From the IMG/VR virus record IMGVR_UViG_3300046777_001515, positions 1-21,968 of that record: 21,968 nucleotides of DNA. One strand, given 5' to 3'. Every line of letters starts with the position of its first letter. The stretch's first letter is position 1. The stretch comes from a virus. The notes under the pieces are model-generated. The model was given only the letters and a program-made list of their open reading frames with translations. It was not told the origin of the DNA and searched no databases. Made by a program: the position numbers and the translations under genes. Shown here piece by piece: positions 1 to 7,038 of this stretch.

Positions 1-1
1 G

Positions 2-52
2 ATGGGCAAGATGCCTAAGCGAGCCGCGAAAAAAGCTCCTAAGCGCAAATGA
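2..52 (+). CDS. C-terminal tail of a gene truncated by the window edge (possibly portal)
   Basis: Only the last 16 codons are visible, in the frame starting at base 2 and ending in TGA at 50-52. The peptide is MGKMPKRAAKKAPKRK, very rich in Lys and Arg. It lies upstream of the scaffold and capsid genes on the same strand, where a portal protein usually lies, and some phage structural proteins end in a basic tail. That identity is inferred from position only. The visible ATG codons are probably internal. Confidence 0.4.
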   Translation: MGKMPKRAAKKAPKRK

Positions 53-136
53 CTTTGAATAACTTCATCCGTATTCCCTCTTAACAATGGAACGATTGCG
101 AATTAACGCATGAACTTACATGACGATGTAAACTAG

Positions 137-370
137 GTGAGTTACAAAATAACTCAAATGACACCATTACCAAAACCAACTGTTGCTGAAGCCGTCAATG
201 TTCTGTCCGACCGTGACGAGTTCAAAGCTATTGTCCAGTTCATCCAAGACGAGCGTGAACGATTCTTCGGTGACCTTCGCCAATGTGTAGACAACAACGA
301 AGTGATGAAGATAGTCGGAAGTGTTGCCACCCTGGACGAACTTCTCACTTTGTTAAAAAAACAGGCTTGA
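137..370 (+). CDS. Small phage protein between portal position and scaffold
   Basis: A 77-residue protein if the GTG at 137 is used, or 70 residues from the ATG at 158; neither start has a well-placed Shine-Dalgarno site. It is mixed-charge and mostly helical, with a central FKAIVQFIQDERERFFGD segment and a leucine-rich end (TLDELLTLLKK). I do not recognise a named family. Small proteins of this size often follow the portal gene in podovirus-like genomes, so a virion or assembly role is plausible but inferred. Two rightward terminators follow it at once (377-413 and 431-470), so it probably ends a transcription unit. Confidence 0.7.
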   Translation: MSYKITQMTPLPKPTVAEAVNVLSDRDEFKAIVQFIQDERERFFGDLRQCVDNNEVMKIVGSVATLDELLTLLKKQA

Positions 371-376
371 CAAATT

Positions 377-413
377 AGCGGGAATGTGGTTTCTTTCTCC
401 CGCTGTTTTGTTT
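377..413 (+). terminator. Rho-independent terminator 1 after the small protein
   Basis: AGCGGGA at 377-383 pairs perfectly with TCCCGCT at 398-404 across a 14-nt loop. The T-rich tract GTTTTGTTT follows at 405-413. It sits 7 nt past the stop codon of the gene ending at 370. Confidence 0.75.
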
Positions 414-430
414 CATCTGCTTGTGTTCAG

Positions 431-470
431 GTATCCGTAGGGGGTCAAACCTCTACGGATATTCTTTTTT
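431..470 (+). terminator. Rho-independent terminator 2, overlapping the end of the opposing gene
   Basis: Bases 431-443 pair with 450-462 (13 pairs including two G-U wobbles; the core is ATCCGTAG with CTACGGAT). The loop is 6 nt and is followed by a T-rich tract at 462-471. The right arm contains the stop codon (453-455) of the leftward gene 453-743, so one sequence ends a rightward transcript and also encodes the last residues of a leftward protein. Confidence 0.8.
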
Positions 471-743
471 TATCTTGTCCATTTTCTGATTAGCCAAGCT
501 CAGATCGTCCTCCAGTTGCTTGATGCGCTTCAACTGAGACTCGATAATCCCATCCGCAAGCGCATTGATGAACAGTCGTTTGTTTTTGGCTAACGATTCA
601 TTGAGTCTGTCAAATGCTTCAATGCACTTGATTGCATCGTCGATTGCCACACCGATTGTAGTGGTATCGGGCTGGGGAATACTCTCATCACCTCTGCGCC
701 AATCATTGAATTGACGTAGGATTTCTATTGTTTTTTGGTTCAT
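453..743 (-). CDS. Phage protein with N-terminal FNDWRRGDE motif
   Basis: A 96-residue protein. Its N-terminus ILRQFNDWRRGDE resembles a motif I know from many small phage proteins of unknown function ('...L..FN.WRRG.E...P....lG.AID.AI...'). The following IGVAIDDAIKCIEAFD fits the same pattern. A coiled coil covers about residues 45-92. The ATG at 743 overlaps the upstream stop in an ATGA junction, and the Shine-Dalgarno site GGAG lies in the last codons of that upstream gene. It is the last gene of a three-gene leftward cassette within otherwise rightward structural genes. Function is unknown. Confidence 0.85.
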   Translation of the reverse strand: MNQKTIEILRQFNDWRRGDESIPQPDTTTIGVAIDDAIKCIEAFDRLNESLAKNKRLFINALADGIIESQLKRIKQLEDDLSLANQKMDKIKKEYP

Positions 744-1162
744 TTCAGTTCTCCTTTCACTGCAGTTAGAAATATTGCTGCACGGTCAATGCTTTTTGGA
801 GTTCCATCTTCATTGATAACATCCGTTAAAATATTCACCAGCGCATCGCGTTGCTCTCTGGCTTCCTTGCGCTCTTTCAATAGCGACATCATATTTGGGT
901 GGGACAGATCGAGCATGGACTGCTTCAAGGCATCAAGCTCCTCCGCCATCGTGTCGCGTTGTTCCCGCGCCTCAGCAAGCTCCTTTGATTGAAGTGCGTA
1001 AAGATCGCGGCGGAATTGCAAATCAAATTTCGCCTCGGCAAGCTCGCGTTCGAGTTGCTGGCATACGTCTTCATGCACTACATTGCATGGTCTGCTTGCA
1101 ATCGTGTCTAACCGATCAATCGGCATTGCGGCAGCATCTGTTATTGGTGTGTTCGTATTCAT
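740..1162 (-). CDS. Coiled-coil phage protein with LERELAEA modules
   Basis: A 140-residue protein. The N-terminus is MNTNTPITDAAAMPIDRLD, followed by CQQLERELAEAKFD and AEAREQRDTMAEELDALKQ, a long predicted coiled coil, and a C-terminal AVKGELK. It is a paralogue in architecture of the protein at 12434-13099, and the DNA encoding the LERELAEA stretch (about 1031-1060) is almost identical to copies there. No enzymatic motif is visible. The start has no SD but an A/C-rich leader (AACTAAACAAC). It lies 5 nt after the DUF3310 gene and its last codons carry the SD of the next gene. Function is unknown; a structural or scaffolding early protein is possible. Confidence 0.85.
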   Translation of the reverse strand: MNTNTPITDAAAMPIDRLDTIASRPCNVVHEDVCQQLERELAEAKFDLQFRRDLYALQSKELAEAREQRDTMAEELDALKQSMLDLSHPNMMSLLKERKEAREQRDALVNILTDVINEDGTPKSIDRAAIFLTAVKGELK

Positions 1163-1167
1163 GTTGT

Positions 1168-1380
1168 TTAGTTTGTCATCAGTTTTCGTTTAGCAATCTC
1201 TCTGTCAATATACCATCTCGCCTTCTCTAGATCTTCGATTGCATCGTTCTTTAAGTCAGCTCTCCAGATGTATTTGATTGCATTGCCAAGGCAAAAGTTC
1301 ATGTGTTCCGTGACCTGGATGCACTCAATCTTTGATGGGTGTGCTGTGTAATGTAGTGGGTGATTTACTTTATCATTCAT
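1168..1380 (-). CDS. DUF3310 family protein
   Basis: A 70-residue protein showing the DUF3310 pattern throughout: VNHPLHY near the N-terminus, IECIQVTEHMNFCLGNAIKYIWR in the middle, and DLEKARWYIDREI near the end. DUF3310 proteins are common in phages, often as a domain next to nucleotide-metabolism or replication genes; their biochemical role is not established. The length matches the stand-alone form. It is the first gene of the leftward 453-1380 cassette. A possible 14-codon upstream ORF (1373-1417, beginning MRLTVYRNK) overlaps its start, which could couple translation, but that is speculative. Confidence 0.92.
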   Translation of the reverse strand: MNDKVNHPLHYTAHPSKIECIQVTEHMNFCLGNAIKYIWRADLKNDAIEDLEKARWYIDREIAKRKLMTN

Positions 1381-1654
1381 AGTCGTTCATTTTATTTCTG
1401 TACACAGTTAGTCTCATAACCTCCCTAGGACGCACACGATGAGAAACATTATCTACCATATGCTTTTATGATCCGAAAACCAGCCCCTTAGGAGTCAACC
1501 TCCTGCCACCTCTGCTTAGGCTCATGGTGACAACACGATGGCAGCTTTCCCGCTTTTCGTGCCTAGTGATGAGTGTGGAAGATTCACGTCTTCTCGCGTA
1601 GCCCTTTCTTTTGGTCTGTAATCGGGGAGCGAACAGGGGCATCCATAAAATGAA

Positions 1655-1691
1655 AAACCCGCCCGAGCTAGCCCCTCAGACGGGTTTTTTT
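1655..1691. terminator. Bidirectional intrinsic terminator-like hairpin
   Basis: AACCCG pairs with CGGGTT, and the stem continues inward with CGAG/CTCAG-type pairs interrupted by C-A mismatches. The rightward side ends in seven Ts and the leftward side in five. It would stop a leftward transcript begun near 2230 before it reaches the DUF3310 gene, unless antitermination occurs. GCTAGCCCC at 1667-1675, inside the hairpin, is complementary to GGGGCTAGC at 1727-1735. Confidence 0.6.
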
Positions 1692-1764
1692 GCCCTCCGA
1701 AGATAGGCAGAAATTCTTATCACAGCGGGGCTAGCGCACGGACGAGAGAGAGATAGACGATAAA

Positions 1765-2052
1765 TCAGAACTTGGCAAGAATTATTTTCAAGAAAGTGAA
1801 AAAAATATCCCCCAAGTGTGCTTCAGTGAGAGGCATGGGGGATCTGCTAATAAGGCTGCACCACCCCGCTGAGAACTCCCAACGCATAGATGATGCAGCC
1901 AGTGTGATGTTACCAAGCTGGAGCTTGTTACCATCGGTCGGAGTGAGATCAGGTCGCTCATCCTTCCACTGATTGAGTTCGAGACTCAGCTGATAAAGAT
2001 AGCTCCGTGGATTACGTCTTAGTAACGAGATGCCCTCATTGCTCAAACGCAA
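1765..2052 (-). CDS. Doubtful leftward ORF in the intergenic region
   Basis: An open frame of 95 codons beginning MRLSNEGISLLRRNPRSY. I do not recognise it. For it: it lies downstream of a good leftward promoter (2237-2264) and upstream of a terminator-like hairpin (1655-1691), and its first 60 residues have a plausible composition. Against it: no Shine-Dalgarno site, no known motif, and a C-terminal third that looks random. It could be a real small gene, a decayed one, or chance within a non-coding RNA. Confidence 0.25.
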   Translation of the reverse strand: MRLSNEGISLLRRNPRSYLYQLSLELNQWKDERPDLTPTDGNKLQLGNITLAASSMRWEFSAGWCSLISRSPMPLTEAHLGDIFFTFLKIILAKF

Positions 2053-2236
2053 GGCAATACTATTGCATGGCGCGATATTGTCAATACCTGATCGAGTGAA
2101 TGATTCTCCACGCTAGGTACAAAGTTTTATCAGTTTTAGCATTGCCAACAAACAGCCGAATTAACAAGCCGCGCCTTCTCGCACTCGCAACTCTCAGCAT
2201 TGTGCGCCTGATGAATGGGTGAATCTTCATGCCGCG

Positions 2237-2264
2237 ATGTTAGTGTATCGAGAACGATTGTCAA
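2237..2264 (-). promoter_or_regulatory. Leftward sigma70-type promoter
   Basis: On the minus strand a perfect -35 TTGACA (2264-2259) is followed after 16 bp by TAACAT (2242-2237) as -10. It would start a transcript near 2230 running toward the ORF at 1765-2052 and the 453-1380 cassette. It is back to back with the rightward promoter at 2295-2324. Confidence 0.5.
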
Positions 2265-2294
2265 CATAAGATGAGCATGGGTTGATATTTGCTA

Positions 2295-2324
2295 TTGACA
2301 AGTTAACGGAATTAGTGCTAATTT
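2295..2324 (+). promoter_or_regulatory. Rightward promoter for the head operon
   Basis: A perfect -35 TTGACA (2295-2300), an 18-bp spacer, and -10 TAATTT (2319-2324). The predicted start near 2331 gives a leader of about 34 nt before the scaffold-like gene at 2365. It would re-initiate transcription after the terminators at 377-470. Confidence 0.6.
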
Positions 2325-2364
2325 CCCCTCGATCGCACCGCCGAGCGTAAATGGCGTTTCCATT

Positions 2365-3381
2365 ATGAGTAATCCAGAAGCTACCGCTGAAGCTATTGAA
2401 TCAGTGTCCAACCTGTCATTTGAAGAGCTTGTAGCTCAGAGAACGGCAAGACATAATCCAGAACCCGAATCTAAGGAGCAACCCGAGGAAGCGGAAACCG
2501 AAAGCGAAGAGGAAGAGATTCCTGCCGAGCCAGAGGAAGCCGAAGTCGAGGAAGAAGCCGAGGAGGAAGAAGAGGAGCCAGAAAGTGAAATTGATCTACT
2601 GTCGCTAACTACGGAGCAGATTCAATCTTTAGCCAAAAAGGGTAAGAGCCGATTGCTTCAACGCATTGGCGAGCTAACCGCTCAGAAGAAAGCCCTGGAG
2701 GAGAAGTTGCAATCCCAACCGCCAGTTAAGGAAGTCCCTCAAGAACAGAATCCGTTTCGTGAAATCTCATCCATCGATGACCTTAAAGCGAAATACCAAG
2801 AACTTGAGCAAACCCTTGAGGCTACAGATGCGCTACTTGAGGAATACGAAGATTATCGTGGTGAAGACATAATCCTAGTAGGAGACAAGGAGTTCACTAA
2901 GCAGCAGATCCGTAAAGCTAACCGCAACTCTAGGGACGCATTGACTAAATACCTTCCTGCCCAGCAAGCGCATCTCCAGCAGATCGCCCAGATGGAGCAA
3001 CTGAAGGGACAATACATCGCTGCGGCTCAAGAAGAAGTTCCAGACATCAATGACGAAACCACTGCTGTCGGGAAACAATTCAAGGATTTAATGTCTGACC
3101 CGCTTATCGAAAAGCTACGCAAACAAGTTCCTGAAATTGGCTACCAAATCGAATACATCCTGGCTCATGCGTCAAACTCCATCCATGGAGGAACGAGAAT
3201 TAAGAAGCAATCTGCGGTGGGGAATAAACTGAAAGTCAGTCCATCCTCTTCCCCATTTGGAGCAGGTGCAGCTAAATCCTCTGTTTCCGCCAAGGCTAAA
3301 GGTTCAGATGCGTATTCTCGCTTTGAAAAGAGTGGGAGTCCAGAAGAATGGGTTGCTGCTAGAATCGCCAGATACAAATAA
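2365..3381 (+). CDS. Acidic coiled-coil protein, probable capsid scaffold
   Basis: A 338-residue protein directly upstream of the major capsid gene. Residues about 30-80 are an extremely acidic, Glu-rich, probably disordered region. Residues about 85-170 form coiled coil (SRLLQRIGELTAQKKALEEK and following). The middle is rich in Gln and Lys, and the C-terminal third has a basic Ser/Gly-rich linker and a charged end (PEEWVAARIARYK). High charge, coiled coil and position before the capsid gene match internal scaffolding proteins, which guide procapsid assembly and then leave. The assignment rests on composition and context, not on a conserved motif. No protease motif is visible. Confidence 0.75.
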   Translation: MSNPEATAEAIESVSNLSFEELVAQRTARHNPEPESKEQPEEAETESEEEEIPAEPEEAEVEEEAEEEEEEPESEIDLLSLTTEQIQSLAKKGKSRLLQRIGELTAQKKALEEKLQSQPPVKEVPQEQNPFREISSIDDLKAKYQELEQTLEATDALLEEYEDYRGEDIILVGDKEFTKQQIRKANRNSRDALTKYLPAQQAHLQQIAQMEQLKGQYIAAAQEEVPDINDETTAVGKQFKDLMSDPLIEKLRKQVPEIGYQIEYILAHASNSIHGGTRIKKQSAVGNKLKVSPSSSPFGAGAAKSSVSAKAKGSDAYSRFEKSGSPEEWVAARIARYK

Positions 3382-3400
3382 CTTTTAACCGACTAAAACA

Positions 3401-4396
3401 ATGCCTATCTCAAATACCTACCAACCGTCAGCCCCAGCCGCTAAAACTGGCACGGGTTCCGCCGTTTCCAACCGCGAGGATCTCAGCAATGAACTTGCTA
3501 TCCTTGCTCCAGAAGAAACTCCCATCCTGTCCCTTTGCAGCAAAGGCAAAGCAAGTGCCACCTACACTGAGTGGACTGTTGACTCCCTTGCTTCTCCTGC
3601 TACCACTGGTATCAGCGAAGGTTCGGATGTGACTTCGTTCTCGGACAAGTTCGCAGATCGCGCTCGCCTTGGTAACTACATCCAATTGATGCGCCGTGAC
3701 TACATTGTGTCGAACCTGCAACAAGCTGTGTCGAGCGTTGGTCCTGCTAACGTGGCACAAGCTGAAGCTAAGTCCATGCGCGAAATCAAACGCGACATCG
3801 AAGCAACCATCGCCTCCGACAACGAGATGACGGTTGAAAACGGTGCTGGCACTCCTTACGGAATGCGTGGTCTTGGCAAGTGGATTCAGTCCTCCGCCCA
3901 AGCAACGAACCCAGTTCCTGCTGCATACCGCACTCCCTCTGGTTCGATCATCTCGTCCACCATCAGCGAAAGCTCCTTCAACTCTTTGATTGGTTCGATC
4001 TTCGCTCGTAACGGTGAGATGAACAGCTTGACGCTTGTTGCTAACGTGGCACTTCGCCAGCTTATCAGCAACTTCACCCGCGCCACTCCATCGTCTGCTG
4101 GTGTTACCTACCACGTTAACCAAGAAGCCACGAGCAAGCAGATCACCTTGTCGGTGAACCTGTATGACTCCGACTTCGGTCTGGTTAAGATCGTGAACGG
4201 CAACCCAAGCTGTATGCCAACTGGTTCGACCAACGTAGGCTACGTCCTCAATCCTAAGTATCTGGGCTTCAACACCCTGATCCCAATGGGTGCTACTCGC
4301 CTTGAGAACCAAGGTGGTGGTGAGCGTGGATTCGTCGATGTTGCTGGCACCTTGTGCGTCAAGCATCCCCAAGCCCACGGCAAAATCGCTTACTAA
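3401..4396 (+). CDS. Major capsid protein, SU10/DUF5309-like (HK97 fold)
   Basis: A 331-residue protein. The N-terminal part NREDLSNELAILAPEETPIL followed by SLCSKGKA, and then TYTEWTVDSLA, matches the DUF5309/SU10 major-capsid family that I recognise (start '..R.DLS.ELa.l.P..TPilsL..kGka...'). Further family-like features are the DRARLGNYIQLMRRDYIVS stretch and an REIKRDIEATIASDNE helix, the probable spine helix. The protein assembles the icosahedral head shell. It follows the scaffold-like gene by 19 nt and has an A-rich leader rather than an SD site. Length is typical for the family. I could not run a profile search, so subfamily placement is from memory. Confidence 0.88.
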   Translation: MPISNTYQPSAPAAKTGTGSAVSNREDLSNELAILAPEETPILSLCSKGKASATYTEWTVDSLASPATTGISEGSDVTSFSDKFADRARLGNYIQLMRRDYIVSNLQQAVSSVGPANVAQAEAKSMREIKRDIEATIASDNEMTVENGAGTPYGMRGLGKWIQSSAQATNPVPAAYRTPSGSIISSTISESSFNSLIGSIFARNGEMNSLTLVANVALRQLISNFTRATPSSAGVTYHVNQEATSKQITLSVNLYDSDFGLVKIVNGNPSCMPTGSTNVGYVLNPKYLGFNTLIPMGATRLENQGGGERGFVDVAGTLCVKHPQAHGKIAY

Positions 4397-4424
4397 TCAT
4401 AACTAACCAGAAAGAAAATACATT

Positions 4425-4847
4425 ATGCCTCAATTAGCTAATCAAGAATCGCGTGGGTTTACTCACTACTTCCGCATGAATGCCACAGACCTTGTTGCTG
4501 CTGGCACATCTGCGAAAACCATTGGGCAAATCCCTCGTGGTGGCATCGTCACCAATGCAGCAGTAACTGTCTTGACACCTATCGCTGGTGCCTCTGATAT
4601 TACGCTGACCCTTGGCGTGACAGGAACCGCTGCTGGTTTTATTGCATCGACCGACCTCGATGGTCTTACGGCTACCGCTTACAATAGCGGAACGCTGCTT
4701 GACACTGAGCCTGGTCATGTGAATAACACCACATCTGCTGTTAACATTATCGCTACCCTTGGCGGAACTGTTGCAAGCATCACCGCTGGAGAAATCATCT
4801 TCGGCTTGACGATCCTTGATCCATTTGGTCTTGGTTCCAACGCTTAA
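4425..4847 (+). CDS. Probable head decoration protein
   Basis: A 140-residue protein just downstream of the capsid gene. It is rich in Thr, Ala, Gly, Ile and Val, has almost no Lys or Cys, and alternates short hydrophobic strands (GGIVTNAAVTVLTPI, ASDITLTLGVTGTAAGF), suggesting an all-beta fold. Small beta-rich proteins at this position often decorate the capsid. No named family is recognised, so the role is inferred from composition and position. The strong terminator that follows (4857-4889) makes it the last gene of a probable high-expression head unit. Confidence 0.65.
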   Translation: MPQLANQESRGFTHYFRMNATDLVAAGTSAKTIGQIPRGGIVTNAAVTVLTPIAGASDITLTLGVTGTAAGFIASTDLDGLTATAYNSGTLLDTEPGHVNNTTSAVNIIATLGGTVASITAGEIIFGLTILDPFGLGSNA

Positions 4848-4856
4848 TCCCTAACT

Positions 4857-4889
4857 GGGGAGGGAGGGTAAAATCTCCCTCTCCTTTTT
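4857..4889 (+). terminator. Intrinsic terminator after the capsid/decoration genes
   Basis: GGGGAGGGAG at 4857-4866 pairs with CTCCCTCTCC at 4875-4884 (10 pairs with one wobble) across an 8-nt loop. Five Ts follow at 4885-4889. The next gene's ATG is at 4893, only 4 nt later, so readthrough transcripts carry the hairpin just before the start codon. Confidence 0.8.
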
Positions 4890-4892
4890 CTT

Positions 4893-5171
4893 ATGTTCGC
4901 AGAAGAAGAAATTAACGCAGCACTTATTCGTGAGCTATGCTCTGGTCGCAAGTTCGTCGAGAGCTTGGAGAAACGCAGAGAGATTGAAGCAGCGGCAGAA
5001 GCAAGGAAGATGCGCGAAGTGAAGTCCATCGCAGGTAAGCCTGTCGGTGCTATCCCTCAACGCGAGTATCTACTCCTTGCAAACAAATACGGAGCAGAAT
5101 GCTGGGATGACCGAGGATTCGTCCGTGACTTTTTTAAATCACAATCACACCTAAAAGCAGGTAACATTTAA
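4893..5171 (+). CDS. Small head-module protein of unknown function
   Basis: A 92-residue, charged, mostly helical protein with an Ala/Glu/Arg-rich stretch (SLEKRREIEAAAEARKMREV, about residues 30-49). A more ordered C-terminus follows (REYLLLANKYGAECWDDRGF). I do not recognise a family. It lies between the decoration-like gene and the connector and overlaps the connector start by one base (TAATG), implying translational coupling. A head-completion or assembly role is possible from position only. No SD is visible, because the upstream sequence is the terminator hairpin. Confidence 0.75.
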   Translation: MFAEEEINAALIRELCSGRKFVESLEKRREIEAAAEARKMREVKSIAGKPVGAIPQREYLLLANKYGAECWDDRGFVRDFFKSQSHLKAGNI

Positions 5172-5779
5172 TGCAAACGAAGACCTACGCTGAATTGCTT
5201 TCTCTGATTCAATCACTGTGCGGGGTCGTCTTCGCAACGCTGGAGCTTGGGCGCATCAAGGCACTCATCAATCGTCGTGCGCTGAGAGCATATCGCTCCA
5301 CGAACTACTGGACTCGCTACCTCAAGATCGGGGAAGAGAGAGCAGTGACTGTCGTGCCTTACACCGAAGCTGGCAAAGATCCGATTGATACGTTTCTGCG
5401 TGTTCATCGGCAAGCCCCCTGGATCACCGCTGCTGTGCAGGAATACGACATCATGGTGACCGCTGATGGTGCTACACTTGTCGCTGGCAACAGTAATCCC
5501 ACGGAAGCCTTCGTCACTTACAAGAAGCAGTTCTCCGACACTTACGGTGATGGGCAAGGTGAAACTACAGCAATCCCTGCTGAGTGGTTTCAATACATGG
5601 CGCATGGAACGTATGCTGATTACCTTCGTGCCGAGGGGCAGCAAGAGAAAGCAGTCGTGGCAGACCAAGAAGCCGACCTGCTGCTTCAAGAGGAAATGAT
5701 TCGCATTGATGAACAACATACTTTACAGATGGTGGCAAATAGGATATTTACCAACGCGAACATGCAAATGCGATACTGA
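5171..5779 (+). CDS. Head-tail connector, T7 gp11-like adaptor (probable)
   Basis: A 202-residue protein. The N-terminus has a helical segment with LGRIKALINRRALRAYRSTNYW, the middle is beta-rich, and the C-terminal third has IPAEWFQYMAHGTYADYLRAEGQQEKA. That last pattern ('IP.e.f.Y.ahg.yAD.LR.eGQ..KA') resembles podovirus gp11-type tail tubular or adaptor proteins as I know them. Such proteins form the ring below the portal that joins head and tail. Length matches gp11-type proteins (about 190-200 residues). It overlaps both neighbours by one base. The call is moderately sure. The expected partner, a large gp12-like nozzle protein, is not next to it. Confidence 0.65.
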   Translation: MQTKTYAELLSLIQSLCGVVFATLELGRIKALINRRALRAYRSTNYWTRYLKIGEERAVTVVPYTEAGKDPIDTFLRVHRQAPWITAAVQEYDIMVTADGATLVAGNSNPTEAFVTYKKQFSDTYGDGQGETTAIPAEWFQYMAHGTYADYLRAEGQQEKAVVADQEADLLLQEEMIRIDEQHTLQMVANRIFTNANMQMRY

Positions 5780-7038
5780 TGAATTACTCACTTGGAAATA
5801 TGCTTAGTAATGGCGGGGCGTTGAATCCTGATGGGTTAGCTCTCGACCTTCAGTTCGCTGCTGATAAGACGCTGACCGCTCGTAAAGGTCCGACACCTGC
5901 GTTCACGCGCGCATCCACAGCTACATTCGTGGGTAGTAATGGGCTTATCCAAAGTGCGGCAATCAACACTCCCCGCTTCGATCATAATTCAGTCACGCTT
6001 GCGAGTCGTGGGTTGCTGATTGAGGAGGCGAGGACGAATTTAGTATTGCAGAGTGAAAACCATCCATCAGCGTCATGGAGCAAAACAGGTGCAACTGTCG
6101 CATCAGCTAGCAACACGGCACCAAATGGCTCCTCTACAAGCAACTTGGTGACTGAGGATTCATCAACTGGAGTGCATCGCTTATTCCAATCGACCGCATA
6201 TGTTTCAGGAACATCATATTCCATATCTGTATTTCTGAAATATGCTGGAAGGCAATTTGTTGCAATCACCCATCCAGCTGTTGCTTCTAATGGCACTGCC
6301 ATATTTGACATTCAAAACGGAACAATTACTTTAACTCAATCTGGCATCACTTCTTCAATTACCGCCTATGCTAATGGGTGGTATCGTTGCGTTATTAATG
6401 GAGTTTCTGCCACAACAGGAGGTTCTTCTCACATCATTCAAGGAAGCACAACTGGAAATGTTTTAACAGGCTCATACACTGGATTAAATGGTGCTGCGTT
6501 TTACATTTATGGTTCACAAGTAGAAGCTGGCTCCTTCCCCACCTCCTACATCCCCACCACCACAGCATCCGTGGTGCGCAGCGCGGATGTTTGCAGCATT
6601 ACTGGGAGTGATTTTAGTGGGTTTTACAACCAGAGTGAGGGGGCGATGTTTGCGAATGCGTTCACTCCAGCCAGCGGTGACCGAACAGTTCTTGCGGTAG
6701 ACGATAATACTGCCAATGAAATGATACGACTCAGGACAGAGACTGCTAATCCATTTTTCAAAGTCACGGATGGTGGTAGTGAGGTCGTAGCGATAGACGC
6801 TGGAACAGTAACCGCAAATACTGCATTCAAACTAATTGGCGCATACAAGGTGAATGATTTTGCATCTAGTATCAATGGTGGCAGTGCAGTCACCGATACC
6901 ACTGGAACAATCCCAACGGTAGATCGTATGCGTATTGGTGCAGGGCAAGGTGGAAACACTATGTGCGGTTGCGTCTCAGCGATTCGTTATTTTAAGAAAC
7001 GCTTACCTGACACAAAACTCCAATCTCTCACGGCATGA
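5779..7038 (+). CDS. Tail fibre or receptor-binding protein with lectin-like domains
   Basis: A 419-residue protein starting at an overlapping TGATG. Residues about 40-90 carry the signature FTRASTATFVGSNGLIQ ... PRFDHNS ... GLLIEEARTNL, known from phage fibre and head-spike proteins and usually followed by carbohydrate-binding or concanavalin-like domains. Residues about 90-270 form a beta-rich domain ending in YIYGSQVEAGSFPTSYIPTT, the usual end of this kind of jelly-roll. Residues about 285-415 look like a second laminin-G-like domain. It probably binds host surface glycans. Next to a small fibre-associated gene and the lysis cassette, receptor binding is the best reading. No depolymerase motif is visible. 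Confidence 0.8.
   Translation: MNYSLGNMLSNGGALNPDGLALDLQFAADKTLTARKGPTPAFTRASTATFVGSNGLIQSAAINTPRFDHNSVTLASRGLLIEEARTNLVLQSENHPSASWSKTGATVASASNTAPNGSSTSNLVTEDSSTGVHRLFQSTAYVSGTSYSISVFLKYAGRQFVAITHPAVASNGTAIFDIQNGTITLTQSGITSSITAYANGWYRCVINGVSATTGGSSHIIQGSTTGNVLTGSYTGLNGAAFYIYGSQVEAGSFPTSYIPTTTASVVRSADVCSITGSDFSGFYNQSEGAMFANAFTPASGDRTVLAVDDNTANEMIRLRTETANPFFKVTDGGSEVVAIDAGTVTANTAFKLIGAYKVNDFASSINGGSAVTDTTGTIPTVDRMRIGAGQGGNTMCGCVSAIRYFKKRLPDTKLQSLTA

Larger units (their letters stand above)
1381..2364. other. Large intergenic region between divergent transcription units
   Basis: About 980 bp with no convincing gene. It contains two head-to-head promoter-like sequences (2237-2264 leftward, 2295-2324 rightward), a bidirectional terminator-like hairpin (1655-1691), a doubtful leftward ORF (1765-2052) and short hairpins at 1490-1504 and 1578-1593. 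A 39-codon leftward ORF (2081-2200) begins just past the leftward promoter; I give it little weight. I searched for tRNA-like folds and found none that close. A non-coding RNA leader of the leftward cassette is a reasonable reading. Confidence 0.5.

Noticed and set aside
1373-1417. A 14-codon upstream ORF before the DUF3310 gene as a regulatory leader peptide
   Set aside because: Its SD-like GGGAGG is only 2 nt from the ATG and there is no attenuator structure. It is too weak to list as a feature.
1973-1989. A tRNA T-arm-like sequence (TTGAG, TTCGAGA loop, CTCAG)
   Set aside because: No matching acceptor, D or anticodon arms are found at the right distances on either side.
3428-4378. A 316-codon leftward open frame opposite the capsid gene
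   Set aside because: It is the antisense of the DUF5309/SU10-like capsid gene, which explains this DNA fully. The antisense product has no family features.
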